From Gammaproteobacteria bacterium (GTDB taxonomy: Bacteria; Pseudomonadota; Gammaproteobacteria; Eutrophobiales; Eutrophobiaceae): a stretch of 6,851 nucleotides of DNA. The number at the start of each line of letters is the position of its first letter. Positions within the stretch are counted from its first letter, which is position 1. The DNA lies in contig JACVQI010000192.1 of NCBI GenBank assembly GCA_015661095.1, positions 1 through 6,851 on the forward strand, given 5' to 3'. The notes under the pieces are model-generated. The model worked only from the letters and a program-made list of their open reading frames with translations. It did no database searches and was not told the origin of the DNA. Shown here piece after piece: positions 1-6,014 of this stretch. Position numbers and translations under genes: made by a program.

Positions 1-393
1 CGATACAAATTTTCGCGCTGGCAAACCAAAGATGAACTCGAGGATGAAGAAAAAAGTGAATTCGAACTGCTCTGGCTGCTGATTCCCTTGACCTTAATTC
101 TGGCCTGGCGCCTGTATATCAAGGAACGTGTACTGACCGTGCGAAAAAAAACAGGCACCGGTAAATCAATGCTCAACCCGGGCATGGATTCGGAATTTTA
201 CCGGTTGGTGAACCATATCGAAGGCCTGGGGCATAAACGCCGGAACGGCGAAACCCTGCATGCCTGGCTCATTCGCTGTGACTACAGGTTAGCCAATGTC
301 CGGATCGAGCAGGCCCTGCGGCTGCATTACCAATACCGCTTCGATCCGGCCGGACTAACGGATCAGGCGAAAAACCGGCTTGCCAAACTGTGA
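1..393 (+). CDS. C-terminal part of a TgpA-like transglutaminase-family membrane protein (5' end outside window)
   Basis: The reading frame is open from base 1 to a TGA at 391-393, giving the last 130 residues. An acidic, charged stretch (about residues 10-22) leads into one hydrophobic segment (about 22-40, with the core LLWLLIPLTLILAW), followed by a basic patch. The rest resembles the DUF4129 tail of TgpA-type proteins: a helix beginning FYRLVNHIEGLG, a basic stretch with GETLHAWL, and a closing helix with QALRLHYQYRF. In this family a multi-pass N-terminal domain and a periplasmic transglutaminase core come first, then a last membrane helix and this cytoplasmic tail. Those earlier domains are outside the window, so catalytic residues cannot be checked. 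Such genes often follow moxR and DUF58 genes, which would lie upstream here. The family call rests on the tail alone and is moderately sure. Confidence 0.7.
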   Translation, partial: RYKFSRWQTKDELEDEEKSEFELLWLLIPLTLILAWRLYIKERVLTVRKKTGTGKSMLNPGMDSEFYRLVNHIEGLGHKRRNGETLHAWLIRCDYRLANVRIEQALRLHYQYRFDPAGLTDQAKNRLAKL

Positions 394-458
394 TTGCAGA
401 AATCATGCTGGACTTTAGCAAACCGGCAACAACTGCATAAGACAATATTATTAGATCG

Positions 459-492
459 GCTCTGAGCAAATACTGCCAGGATATCTCAGAGC
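459..492. terminator. Inverted repeat between convergent genes, possible bidirectional terminator
   Basis: GCTCTGAG at 459-466 is matched perfectly by CTCAGAGC at 485-492, giving an 8-bp stem with an 18-nt loop. It lies in the 112-nt gap between the ends of two convergent genes (393 and 506), where a shared terminator would be expected. There is no clean T tract on either side and the loop is long, so intrinsic termination is uncertain. Confidence 0.35.
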
Positions 493-505
493 TCGTTAGT
501 TCATG

Positions 506-1132
506 TCACCAGCGAACATACAACCTGCCATTATCCAGTTTATGTTCGAGTCGCATTAAAGGCTTATCACCCACTTCTACACACACACCAGTTGTCAGAT
601 CGAATTTCCATTGATGCCGGGGACAGGTCAAATGACAGCCCGACAGTCTATCCGCTTCGATTAGCGTGGCTTGATGGGGACAGATACCGTCATAAACAGA
701 GATTAATTCCTGCTGCGTATAAACATAGATGAATTTGCCATCGATACGAAAACTTGTGGCCTGTGCCTGCACCAATTCTGTCGCGGCCGTCACGTCATGC
801 CAGGTTGCGCCGATCGCCAGATTTTCCAGCCGGAATTCCGGCAGATCCAGCGCCAGTAACTGATCCATGGCCCAGGTGATTTTAGTCAGGCCCAGGCTGG
901 GAAATGCGCACAGCAGGGCATCGATAATTTCATTCGCCGTGACGCCGGCGCGCAGAGCCCGCCGCAGGTATTGCTGAAACCCTGCCTCAGTCTGATTATC
1001 GACCTTCGTGATAATGGAGATGATAGCCCGGGTCTTCGAATCCAGATGTTTGCCGGCCTCCTTCAGAAATCCAAAATATAGCCGCATGGCTTCCGGCCGG
1101 GCCTGCAACAGATAATCCAGGGCTTTGCTCAT
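506..1132 (-). CDS. Fusion of a CMD/AhpD-like domain and a Rieske [2Fe-2S] ferredoxin domain
   Basis: The protein has 208 residues. Residues about 1-95 resemble the all-helical carboxymuconolactone decarboxylase/AhpD fold: a P13-containing first helix with YFGFL, then KTRAIISI, then RRALRAGVTANEIIDALL. The catalytic positions of the fold are not conserved. Where AhpD has CxxCxxxH this protein has T48, G51 and Y55, and the histidine of PcaC-type enzymes is also replaced by Y55. Residues about 104-208 form a Rieske domain with all four cluster ligands: C151-P-H153 and C170-P-R-H173, followed by the typical WKFDLTTG. No signal peptide is visible, so it should be a cytoplasmic redox or electron-transfer protein; its partner is unknown. 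ATG at 1132 was chosen because it keeps the whole first helix. No Shine-Dalgarno is seen before it; the next ATG is residue 16. The gene stands alone, convergent with the transglutaminase gene. The domain calls are firm, the function unknown. Confidence 0.82.
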   Translation of the reverse strand: MSKALDYLLQARPEAMRLYFGFLKEAGKHLDSKTRAIISIITKVDNQTEAGFQQYLRRALRAGVTANEIIDALLCAFPSLGLTKITWAMDQLLALDLPEFRLENLAIGATWHDVTAATELVQAQATSFRIDGKFIYVYTQQELISVYDGICPHQATLIEADRLSGCHLTCPRHQWKFDLTTGVCVEVGDKPLMRLEHKLDNGRLYVRW

Positions 1133-1140
1133 GAGAAACA

Positions 1141-1175
1141 GTTAAAAGTAAAAAGTTAAAAGTGTAAAGAAAAAA
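1141..1175. repeat. Degenerate 7-bp tandem repeat (GTTAAAA type)
   Basis: Five consecutive heptamers can be read: GTTAAAA (1141-1147), GTAAAAA (1148-1154), GTTAAAA (1155-1161), GTGTAAA (1162-1168) and GAAAAAA (1169-1175). The first and third are identical, and the last two are degenerate. The array ends 8 nt before the start codon of the minus-strand Rieske gene, so it would lie in that gene's leader or promoter. Confidence 0.55.
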
Positions 1176-1190
1176 ATCTACAAAAACCCT

Positions 1191-1313
1191 TTATACGTTT
1201 AACCCAAGTGGCCCAGCATGACGCCGAGCACGATATAGGCACTCAGGATGGCCTTGCGCGAGAATATAGCCGTAGTCTTCAGGATTGCGACGCCGGTAAA
1301 AATTCAGAAACAT
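1191..1313 (-). pseudogene. Possible small ORF or frameshifted remnant of a membrane protein
   Basis: Two minus-strand frames over the same bases look protein-like. In one frame an ATG at 1313 opens a 40-codon ORF that ends with TAA at 1191-1193 and begins MFLNFYRRRNPEDYGYIL. In the neighbouring frame, open from 1303 to a TAA at 1199-1201, the last residues read RKAILSAYIVLGVMLGHLG, a convincing membrane helix with a short tail. Joining the start of the first to the end of the second needs a single +1 shift near 1258-1264 and gives a membrane peptide of about 37 residues. No Shine-Dalgarno is visible. It could be a decayed gene, a small gene with a sequencing error, or chance. No homologue is recognised. 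Confidence 0.25.
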
Positions 1314-1488
1314 CGAAAAACAAATGTTGTATCAGTCATGCTGCCCTGACGTTCACGAGCGTGCGGTTCCACTGGTAGAGATAAAATTAAGTTATTATCC
1401 TAAGTTATGAATATTCAATATATATTCCAGATGGGCTCCGCAAGTGATTATTGAGGCAATTTTCTGAAAATAAATCAACAATTTATTG

Positions 1489-1494
1489 TATAAA
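1489..1494 (+). promoter_or_regulatory. Possible -10 element upstream of the phosphatase gene
   Basis: TATAAA at 1489-1494 matches TATAAT in five of six positions and sits in an AT-rich stretch about 140 nt before the start codon at 1633. The -35 position is poor (TGAAAA at 1465-1470 with an 18-nt spacer). A second TATAAA at 1557-1562 has no -35 at a suitable distance; TTGACG at 1521-1526 is 30 nt away. This is a weak call. Confidence 0.22.
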
Positions 1495-1622
1495 ACATCC
1501 TGGTACTGGTACGATAATAATTGACGGTCGGAACCACGGTAGTCCGCCCGGGGACGTATAAATTAAAGGGACCAGCAACAAGTAATAAATAACGACTGAA
1601 CACTTTCATATCAGCAATTTCC

Positions 1623-1627
1623 GGGGA
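1623..1627 (+). promoter_or_regulatory. Ribosome binding site of the PP2C-FGE gene
   Basis: GGGGA at 1623-1627 lies 5 nt before the ATG at 1633. It supports that start, which also places the first phosphatase strand and the RxxQED motif at the expected distance from the N-terminus. Confidence 0.6.
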
Positions 1628-1632
1628 TAAAT

Positions 1633-3558
1633 ATGGCAATTCAATTTGACCTGGCTGGGTCACAATACGACGGCGCACGCGATTATCAGGAAGATGCCTA
1701 CCTGATCACTCACATGACGGATAAGGATGGCAAACCCAGCGCCCTGGTTATAGTCGCGGACGGCATGGGCGGCCACGCCGCCGGCAATGTCGCCAGTAAC
1801 ATGGCAGTACAGGCATTCAGCAAACACGTATCGTCCAACTATCCCACGGAACATCCGGGGGAAGTCCTGCATCAAGCCGTTCTCAAGGCGAATTCCTCCA
1901 TAAGGGAAACGGTCAAGGAAACACCCGCTCTCGCCGGCATGGGCTGCACCATGGTGGCAGCCATCCTCGAAGGTAATAATTTATGGTGGGCCAGTGTCGG
2001 TGACAGCCATCTCTACCTGTTACGCAACAAGGAATTAAGCAAGAAAAACGCCGACCATAGCTATGGTGGCTTCCTCGATCGCATGGCTGCGGCCGGAACC
2101 CCGGTTGAACCGGAACAGGGGCTGGCCAGAAACATGCTGATGAGCGCGGTCACCGGTGACGAAATCAATGAGATTGACGTGCCGGTAACACCATTCGAAC
2201 TGCGTCCTGGTGACAGAGTCCTGATCTGCAGTGATGGTATGGATACACTCAGTGCCGGCAAAATAATCCAGTTCTCGGAGTGGTCAGGATCACCGAAGGA
2301 ATGTGCTGAAACCTTGTTACAGGCAGTTAAGGACACCAATATGCCGAAACAGGACAATACCACTGCTGTCGTCGTCAATATCAAGGAAAAAGCGGAAGCA
2401 GCGGTCGCGGCAGCACCAGCACCTGCCCCAGTGGCGGACACGAACAGGAACTATGATGAACAATTAACACCAGAACCCACTGTCACTCCGTTACCCGAAC
2501 CGCAGTCCGCAGCAGTAGAAAAGGGAGGTAAAACCGGCATCGTGATCGGCATCGCCGCGGTGGTCGTTATCGGCATCGGAGTCGGTGTGTTCATGATGCA
2601 GGGCGGCAAGCAGGACGCCGGGCCCGCCACCGCGGAAGTCAGTACCGCTCCGGCGGATACGGAGGAAGAAGCAGCGACGGAACCAGTAACTGAAACGGAT
2701 GAGGAGACCACACCAGCTGCAACGGCAACAACAGAAGCAACCACACCAGAAAAACCAGCGACCGTCAGCGAGACGGCGACTGCAAGCACGGCTCCCACGG
2801 CGGCGGGCACCAGCTATGCGGATGGCTCTGAATTCCACGATACCCTGAAAAACGGATCCGCAGGGCCAGCCATGATAGTCATCCGGGGTGGAGAGTACGA
2901 AATGGGCAGTCCGGGCTCATCCAGACATGGGGATGAGCGCCCGCGGCATACCGTCAAGGTTAAGAAGCTCGCCGTCAGTAAATTCGAGATCACCTTTGAA
3001 CAATATGATCAGTTCGCCAATGCGGCTGGCCGCAAGTTACCCGACAATCTCTTTTTGGACAGAAAAACACACCCTGTCATATTCGTGACCTGGGATGACG
3101 CCTATTATTATGCCCAATGGCTGGGTGAACAAACCGGAGCTACCTACCGCCTGCTCTCGGAAGCGGAATGGGAATACGCCGCCAGCACCGGCAAAAAGTC
3201 GCCACACTGGTGGGGCTACAATATGGAACCCGATATGGCACATTGCCAACTGGGTTGCAGCACTCCTTACGATCCGAAAAAACCCACGGCTGTGGGCAGT
3301 TTCAAACCCAATCCCTTTGGCGTCTATGACACCGCCGGCAATGTCGCGGAGTGGGTGGAAGACTGCTGGCATGAAGATTACACCAAAGCCCCAACAAACG
3401 GTAAGGTCTGGGTTGGAGGTGATTGCGTGTTCCGGGCGGTGCGTGGCGGCTCCTATTTCAGTCCGGAAGACTCGATCCGGCATTCGAAACGGGACAAATT
3501 CAAATCGGATCAGGCCTACGACCATATCGGCATTCGCGTGGTCAGGGAGCTGGAATAA
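1633..3558 (+). CDS. Transmembrane PP2C Ser/Thr phosphatase fused to a periplasmic FGE/sulfatase-modifying-factor domain
   Basis: The 641-residue protein has four parts. Residues about 1-250 are a PP2C (PPM) phosphatase, which removes phosphate from Ser/Thr using two metal ions. The metal-binding acidic residues are present: D21 in the QED motif, D43 in DGMGGH, D201 in SDGM and D241 in DNTT. G123-D-S-H126 replaces the common GDSR. Residues about 302-322 form one membrane helix, flanked by lysines. Residues about 323-400 are a Thr/Ala/Glu/Pro-rich linker. Residues about 409-641 are an FGE-sulfatase/SUMF1-type domain, with RGGEYEMGS, SEAEWEYA, GNVAEWVEDCW and VRGGSYFS. A C538xxxC542 pair replaces the commoner CxxC of relatives. 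The positions of the two copper-binding cysteines of true FGEs hold S610 and about I615, so aldehyde-forming activity is unlikely. With the phosphatase inside, the FGE domain should be periplasmic, suggesting a sensor that controls dephosphorylation. The matching Ser/Thr kinase is not in the window. Domain identities are firm; the signalling role is inference. Confidence 0.92.
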   Translation: MAIQFDLAGSQYDGARDYQEDAYLITHMTDKDGKPSALVIVADGMGGHAAGNVASNMAVQAFSKHVSSNYPTEHPGEVLHQAVLKANSSIRETVKETPALAGMGCTMVAAILEGNNLWWASVGDSHLYLLRNKELSKKNADHSYGGFLDRMAAAGTPVEPEQGLARNMLMSAVTGDEINEIDVPVTPFELRPGDRVLICSDGMDTLSAGKIIQFSEWSGSPKECAETLLQAVKDTNMPKQDNTTAVVVNIKEKAEAAVAAAPAPAPVADTNRNYDEQLTPEPTVTPLPEPQSAAVEKGGKTGIVIGIAAVVVIGIGVGVFMMQGGKQDAGPATAEVSTAPADTEEEAATEPVTETDEETTPAATATTEATTPEKPATVSETATASTAPTAAGTSYADGSEFHDTLKNGSAGPAMIVIRGGEYEMGSPGSSRHGDERPRHTVKVKKLAVSKFEITFEQYDQFANAAGRKLPDNLFLDRKTHPVIFVTWDDAYYYAQWLGEQTGATYRLLSEAEWEYAASTGKKSPHWWGYNMEPDMAHCQLGCSTPYDPKKPTAVGSFKPNPFGVYDTAGNVAEWVEDCWHEDYTKAPTNGKVWVGGDCVFRAVRGGSYFSPEDSIRHSKRDKFKSDQAYDHIGIRVVRELE

Positions 3559-3569
3559 ACCGGACAGAC

Positions 3570-3589
3570 ACTGGAAATAGCTTTCCAGT
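3570..3589 (+). other. Perfect 8-bp hairpin between the phosphatase and CYTH genes
   Basis: ACTGGAAA (3570-3577), a TAGC loop and TTTCCAGT (3582-3589) make an uninterrupted 8-bp stem. It fills much of the 40-nt gap after the phosphatase stop and ends 17 nt before the probable CYTH start. No T tract follows, so it is not a standard terminator. It may limit read-through, mark an mRNA processing site or mask translation initiation. Confidence 0.45.
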
Positions 3590-3606
3590 CCAATGAATTG
3601 ACTGTT

Positions 3607-4077
3607 ATGGCAGCGGAAATCGAGCGTAAATTCTTATTGAAAAATGACCGCTGGCGGGAACAGGTGAGCAGGCAGCAACTGATCGCCCAGGGTTATCTTG
3701 CCAACACAGAACTCGGCTCGGTGCGAGTCAGGCTGATGGGCGACCAGGCCTTTCTCAGTATCAAGAGTATGACCCTCGGAGTCACGCGCACGGAATTCGA
3801 ATACCCGATCCCGGGAGCTGACGCACAATATATCCTGCACCATCTGTGTTTAGGGCCCATTATCGAAAAAACCCGTTTTTTCGTGCCACAGGACCAGCAC
3901 CTGTGGGAGATCGATGTGTTCGAGGGCGATAATGCCGGACTGGTGGTGGCCGAGATCGAACTGGATACCGCGGATGAAGAATTTCTCAAACCCGATTGGC
4001 TGGGCGCCGAAGTATCCGACGATCCACGCTATTACAACGTCAAGCTGATAGAACATCCCTACAGACTATGGCGATAA
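3607..4077 (+). CDS. Short CYTH-domain triphosphatase
   Basis: The 156-residue protein is one CYTH (triphosphate tunnel metalloenzyme) domain. This fold binds triphosphate compounds in a barrel lined with charged residues. From ATG 3607 the signature E4-I-E6-R-K8-F-L is at the extreme N-terminus, as in short bacterial CYTH proteins such as the Nitrosomonas europaea triphosphatase. The other expected residues follow in order: QGYL, VRVR, LSIKS, RTEFEYPI, EKTRF, WEIDVFEG, AEIELD, and a final DPRYYNVKL. All charged positions needed for activity seem present, so it should be an active cytoplasmic enzyme. Inorganic triphosphate is the likely substrate by analogy, but thiamine triphosphate or another cannot be excluded. 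A TTG at 3598 could add three residues. ATG was preferred because EIERKFL normally lies within a few residues of the start. Neither has a clear Shine-Dalgarno. It may be co-transcribed with the phosphatase gene across the hairpin. Confidence 0.88.
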   Translation: MAAEIERKFLLKNDRWREQVSRQQLIAQGYLANTELGSVRVRLMGDQAFLSIKSMTLGVTRTEFEYPIPGADAQYILHHLCLGPIIEKTRFFVPQDQHLWEIDVFEGDNAGLVVAEIELDTADEEFLKPDWLGAEVSDDPRYYNVKLIEHPYRLWR

Positions 4078-4110
4078 TCGATTTATTTTAGAGGATGGTG
4101 ACTTAACATA

Positions 4111-4139
4111 TTCAGATTTCACTGAAAACGCGTTACAAT
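4111..4139 (+). promoter_or_regulatory. Probable sigma70-type promoter of the molybdenum-cofactor operon
   Basis: TTCAGA (4111-4116) and TACAAT (4134-4139) are 17 nt apart, matching the -35 and -10 consensus in four and five of six positions. Transcription would begin near 4146, leaving a leader of about 35 nt before moaA. TTCAG at 4111-4115 and CTGAA at 4122-4126 form a 5-bp dyad over the -35, a possible operator. The dyad does not fit FNR (TTGAT-N4-ATCAA). The leader is too short for a full molybdenum-cofactor riboswitch. Confidence 0.42.
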
Positions 4140-4180
4140 CAAAGCTGAGTAAATTAGTAGGATATTAAAAAGCACCCATC

Positions 4181-5146
4181 ATGTCAGTCACGGCAACAAA
4201 TTCCGACATCTTGATCGATAAATTCGGCAGAACGGTCAATTACCTGCGCATTTCCGTCACCGATCGCTGCGATTTCCGTTGCATTTATTGCATGGAAGAG
4301 GAAATGAACTTTGTGCCCCGGGCTCAACTACTGACCCTGGAGGAATTATCCCTGATCGGCCGGGCCTTCGTCGAACTGGGCGTCAGCAAGATCCGTGTTA
4401 CCGGCGGCGAACCGCTGGTGCGGAGAAATGTCCTGCAATTATTCCAGAATCTGGGGCAGCTCCCCGGTCTGGAGGAACTCGTTACCACTACCAATGGTTC
4501 ACAATTGCCGCTGTTGGCCGCCGATCTGAAAGCCGCCGGTGTCGATCGCATCAATATCAGCGATTTGAGCAAGGTCCTGGCCGGTATCGACGCTGCCCAG
4601 GCCGCGGGTTTCGAGAAAATAAAAATCAACGCCGTCATCCTGAAAAATCGCAATCATAATGAGATCGTCGACCTGGTCAGGTTTGCCATCAGCAAAGGAC
4701 TGGACATCACCTTTATCGAGGAAATGCCGCTCGGCCATGTCGGCACCCATGACCGGGCCGAAGCCTATTACTCCAGCGATGCCATCCGCCGCGATCTGGA
4801 AGCCATTTACACCCTGATCCCCACTACCGAATCGACCGGCGGTCCGGCCCGCTATTACAAGCTCACGGATCACAGCGACACCCGGATCGGTTTCATCTCG
4901 CCACACAGTCACAATTTTTGCGAAACCTGCAACCGGGTGCGCCTGACCTGTGAGGGCCGGTTGCTGCTCTGCCTGGGACAGGAACACTCGGTTGATCTGC
5001 GGCATGTAATCCGCAGTCATCCCGGCGATATGGACAGGTTAAAACAGGCCATCCGCGCAGCCATGGACATCAAACCGAAGGGACATGAGTTTGACCTGAG
5101 CGCCAAGCCAGTCATATTCCGCCACATGAATTCCACCGGAGGCTGA
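4181..5146 (+). CDS. moaA: GTP 3',8-cyclase MoaA (radical SAM), with an apparent internal deletion
   Basis: MoaA uses S-adenosylmethionine and two [4Fe-4S] clusters to convert GTP to 3',8-cyclo-7,8-dihydro-GTP, the first step of molybdopterin synthesis in the cytoplasm. The N-terminal cluster motif is C30-x3-C34-x2-C37 and the SAM-binding TGGEP is at residues 74-78. The C-terminal cluster motif is C247-x2-C250-x13-C264, and the chain ends in the conserved Gly-Gly. At 321 residues it is slightly short. The cause lies at S127/D128: NIS is followed directly by DLSKVLAGIDAA, where relatives have about 16 more residues (LDSL-x-P-x2-F-x2-IT and a few more). The frame is kept, so the gene is uninterrupted, but activity is in doubt. 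ATG 4181 is the natural start; an AGGA about 17 nt upstream is too far to be a strong Shine-Dalgarno. It is the first gene of a four-gene operon. Confidence 0.93.
   Translation: MSVTATNSDILIDKFGRTVNYLRISVTDRCDFRCIYCMEEEMNFVPRAQLLTLEELSLIGRAFVELGVSKIRVTGGEPLVRRNVLQLFQNLGQLPGLEELVTTTNGSQLPLLAADLKAAGVDRINISDLSKVLAGIDAAQAAGFEKIKINAVILKNRNHNEIVDLVRFAISKGLDITFIEEMPLGHVGTHDRAEAYYSSDAIRRDLEAIYTLIPTTESTGGPARYYKLTDHSDTRIGFISPHSHNFCETCNRVRLTCEGRLLLCLGQEHSVDLRHVIRSHPGDMDRLKQAIRAAMDIKPKGHEFDLSAKPVIFRHMNSTGG
5138..5142 (+). promoter_or_regulatory. Shine-Dalgarno of fdhD inside the last codons of moaA
   Basis: GGAGG at 5138-5142 lies 5 nt before the fdhD ATG at 5148. It is made from the GGA GGC codons for the C-terminal Gly-Gly of MoaA, so one stretch serves both a conserved protein tail and translation initiation of the next gene. 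Confidence 0.75.
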
Positions 5147-5147
5147 C

Positions 5148-6014
5148 ATGCCTTCCAAGTTCCGCCCGGAACTGACTGACACCGGGTTGGACCCGACCAT
5201 TGCCGTCACCGCCGTGGATGAATATCAAAATGTCCGCGAGATGCATATCGCGGATGAACGGCCCCTGACCATTTACATCGACCGGCATGAGATTGTCACC
5301 CTGATGACACTCGGCAATTTTCCTGAGCTGCTGGCACTAGGATATATCAAAAACCAGGGTCTGATATCCGACATAACCGAAATCAAATCGGTGCAAGTGG
5401 AATGGGATGTCAATGCCGCCGTCGTCACCACCTTTTCTGAAAGTTCGGCCTGGAAGGAAAATCTGGGACCGCGCATCATCACCACCGGCTGCGGCCAGGG
5501 TACGGTGTTTGGCAATGTTCTCGAACAATTGCAGAACATCCACCTGCAATCGCCGCTTATCAAACAATCCACCATCTATCAGTTGTTAAAGAACCTCAAT
5601 GCCTATAACGACGTTTATAAAAGTGCCGGTGCGGTGCATGGTTGTGCGCTTTGCAGCAGCGCGGAGATCCTCTGTTTCGTCGAGGACGTCGGCCGGCATA
5701 ATGCCGTCGATGCCATCGCCGGTCGGATGTGGCTGGAAGACATCCCGGGACAGGATAAACTGTTTTATACCACCGGCCGCCTCACGTCCGAGATGGTGAT
5801 GAAAGTCGCACAGATGCGGATCCCGGCGCTGCTGTCACGCTCCGGTATCACGCAGATGGGACTGAAGCTGGCCCAGGATTTCGGGGTAACCTTGTTTTCG
5901 CGGGCGAAAGGCAGGCATTTCCTGATTTATCACGGCCGGGATAATGTCGTATTCGATGTGGGCCTGCCGGCGCCGCTGGCGTCGGACCCTCCAGTAAAAG
6001 CGGACATGGCTTGA
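5148..6014 (+). CDS. fdhD: Formate dehydrogenase accessory sulfurtransferase FdhD, variant cysteine arrangement
   Basis: FdhD binds the bis-MGD molybdenum cofactor and passes sulfur from a cysteine desulfurase to it, which formate dehydrogenase needs. The 288-residue protein has the family's landmarks: ERPLTIYIDRHEIVTLMTLG near the N-terminus, TTGCGQG (C115), AVHGCALC (C166, C169), VEDVGRHNAVD, TTGRLTSEMV and LLSRSGIT. In the E. coli protein the sulfur-transfer cysteines are C121 and C124, in TGCGVCG. Here the first is kept as C115 and the second is G118, while C166-A-L-C169 forms a new pair beside the conserved histidine. The enzyme may therefore use a different cysteine pair; a related proteobacterial subgroup seems to share this. 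The gene begins 1 nt after the moaA stop behind a strong Shine-Dalgarno. Its place among molybdenum-cofactor genes suggests the host has a molybdenum or tungsten formate dehydrogenase. Confidence 0.93.
   Translation: MPSKFRPELTDTGLDPTIAVTAVDEYQNVREMHIADERPLTIYIDRHEIVTLMTLGNFPELLALGYIKNQGLISDITEIKSVQVEWDVNAAVVTTFSESSAWKENLGPRIITTGCGQGTVFGNVLEQLQNIHLQSPLIKQSTIYQLLKNLNAYNDVYKSAGAVHGCALCSSAEILCFVEDVGRHNAVDAIAGRMWLEDIPGQDKLFYTTGRLTSEMVMKVAQMRIPALLSRSGITQMGLKLAQDFGVTLFSRAKGRHFLIYHGRDNVVFDVGLPAPLASDPPVKADMA

Larger units (their letters stand above)
1133..1632. other. 500-nt AT-rich intergenic region between divergent genes
   Basis: This stretch separates the minus-strand Rieske gene from the plus-strand phosphatase gene, so both leaders and promoters should lie here. 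Next to the Rieske start is a 7-bp tandem repeat. At 1191-1313 is a doubtful minus-strand small ORF or gene remnant. From about 1380 the sequence is strongly AT-rich, with a self-complementary GAATATTC at 1409-1416 and an ATATTC at 1422-1427 that can also pair with GAATAT at 1409-1414. The right end carries a possible -10 element and the ribosome binding site of the phosphatase gene. No tRNA, known riboswitch or mobile-element end was recognised. Confidence 0.6.

Noticed and set aside
1501..1526. Possible sigma54 promoter at the TGGTAC repeats
   Set aside because: A GG element is present, but there is no GC at the required -12 spacing.
1475..1678. Minus-strand ORF across the leader and start of the phosphatase gene
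   Set aside because: It overlaps the phosphatase start and its ribosome binding site, and the translation looks random.
2451..2838. Two long minus-strand ORFs opposite the linker of the phosphatase-FGE protein
   Set aside because: They mirror the Ala/Thr/Glu-rich linker and membrane helix of a clear plus-strand gene, have low-complexity translations and no recognisable motif.
3037..3580. Long ORFs on both strands within the FGE domain region
   Set aside because: They are out of frame with a strongly conserved domain, and their translations show no domain or plausible start signal.
4111..4126. FNR/DNR-type box before moaA
   Set aside because: The dyad TTCAG-N6-CTGAA differs from TTGAT-N4-ATCAA in both sequence and spacing.
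4078..4180. Molybdenum-cofactor riboswitch before moaA
   Set aside because: The 103-nt gap contains a promoter-like sequence that leaves a leader of only about 35 nt, and the conserved multi-stem structure was not seen.
4499..5020. A 173-residue minus-strand ORF inside moaA
   Set aside because: It lies entirely opposite moaA, whose frame carries all cluster motifs; the translation has no recognisable family features.
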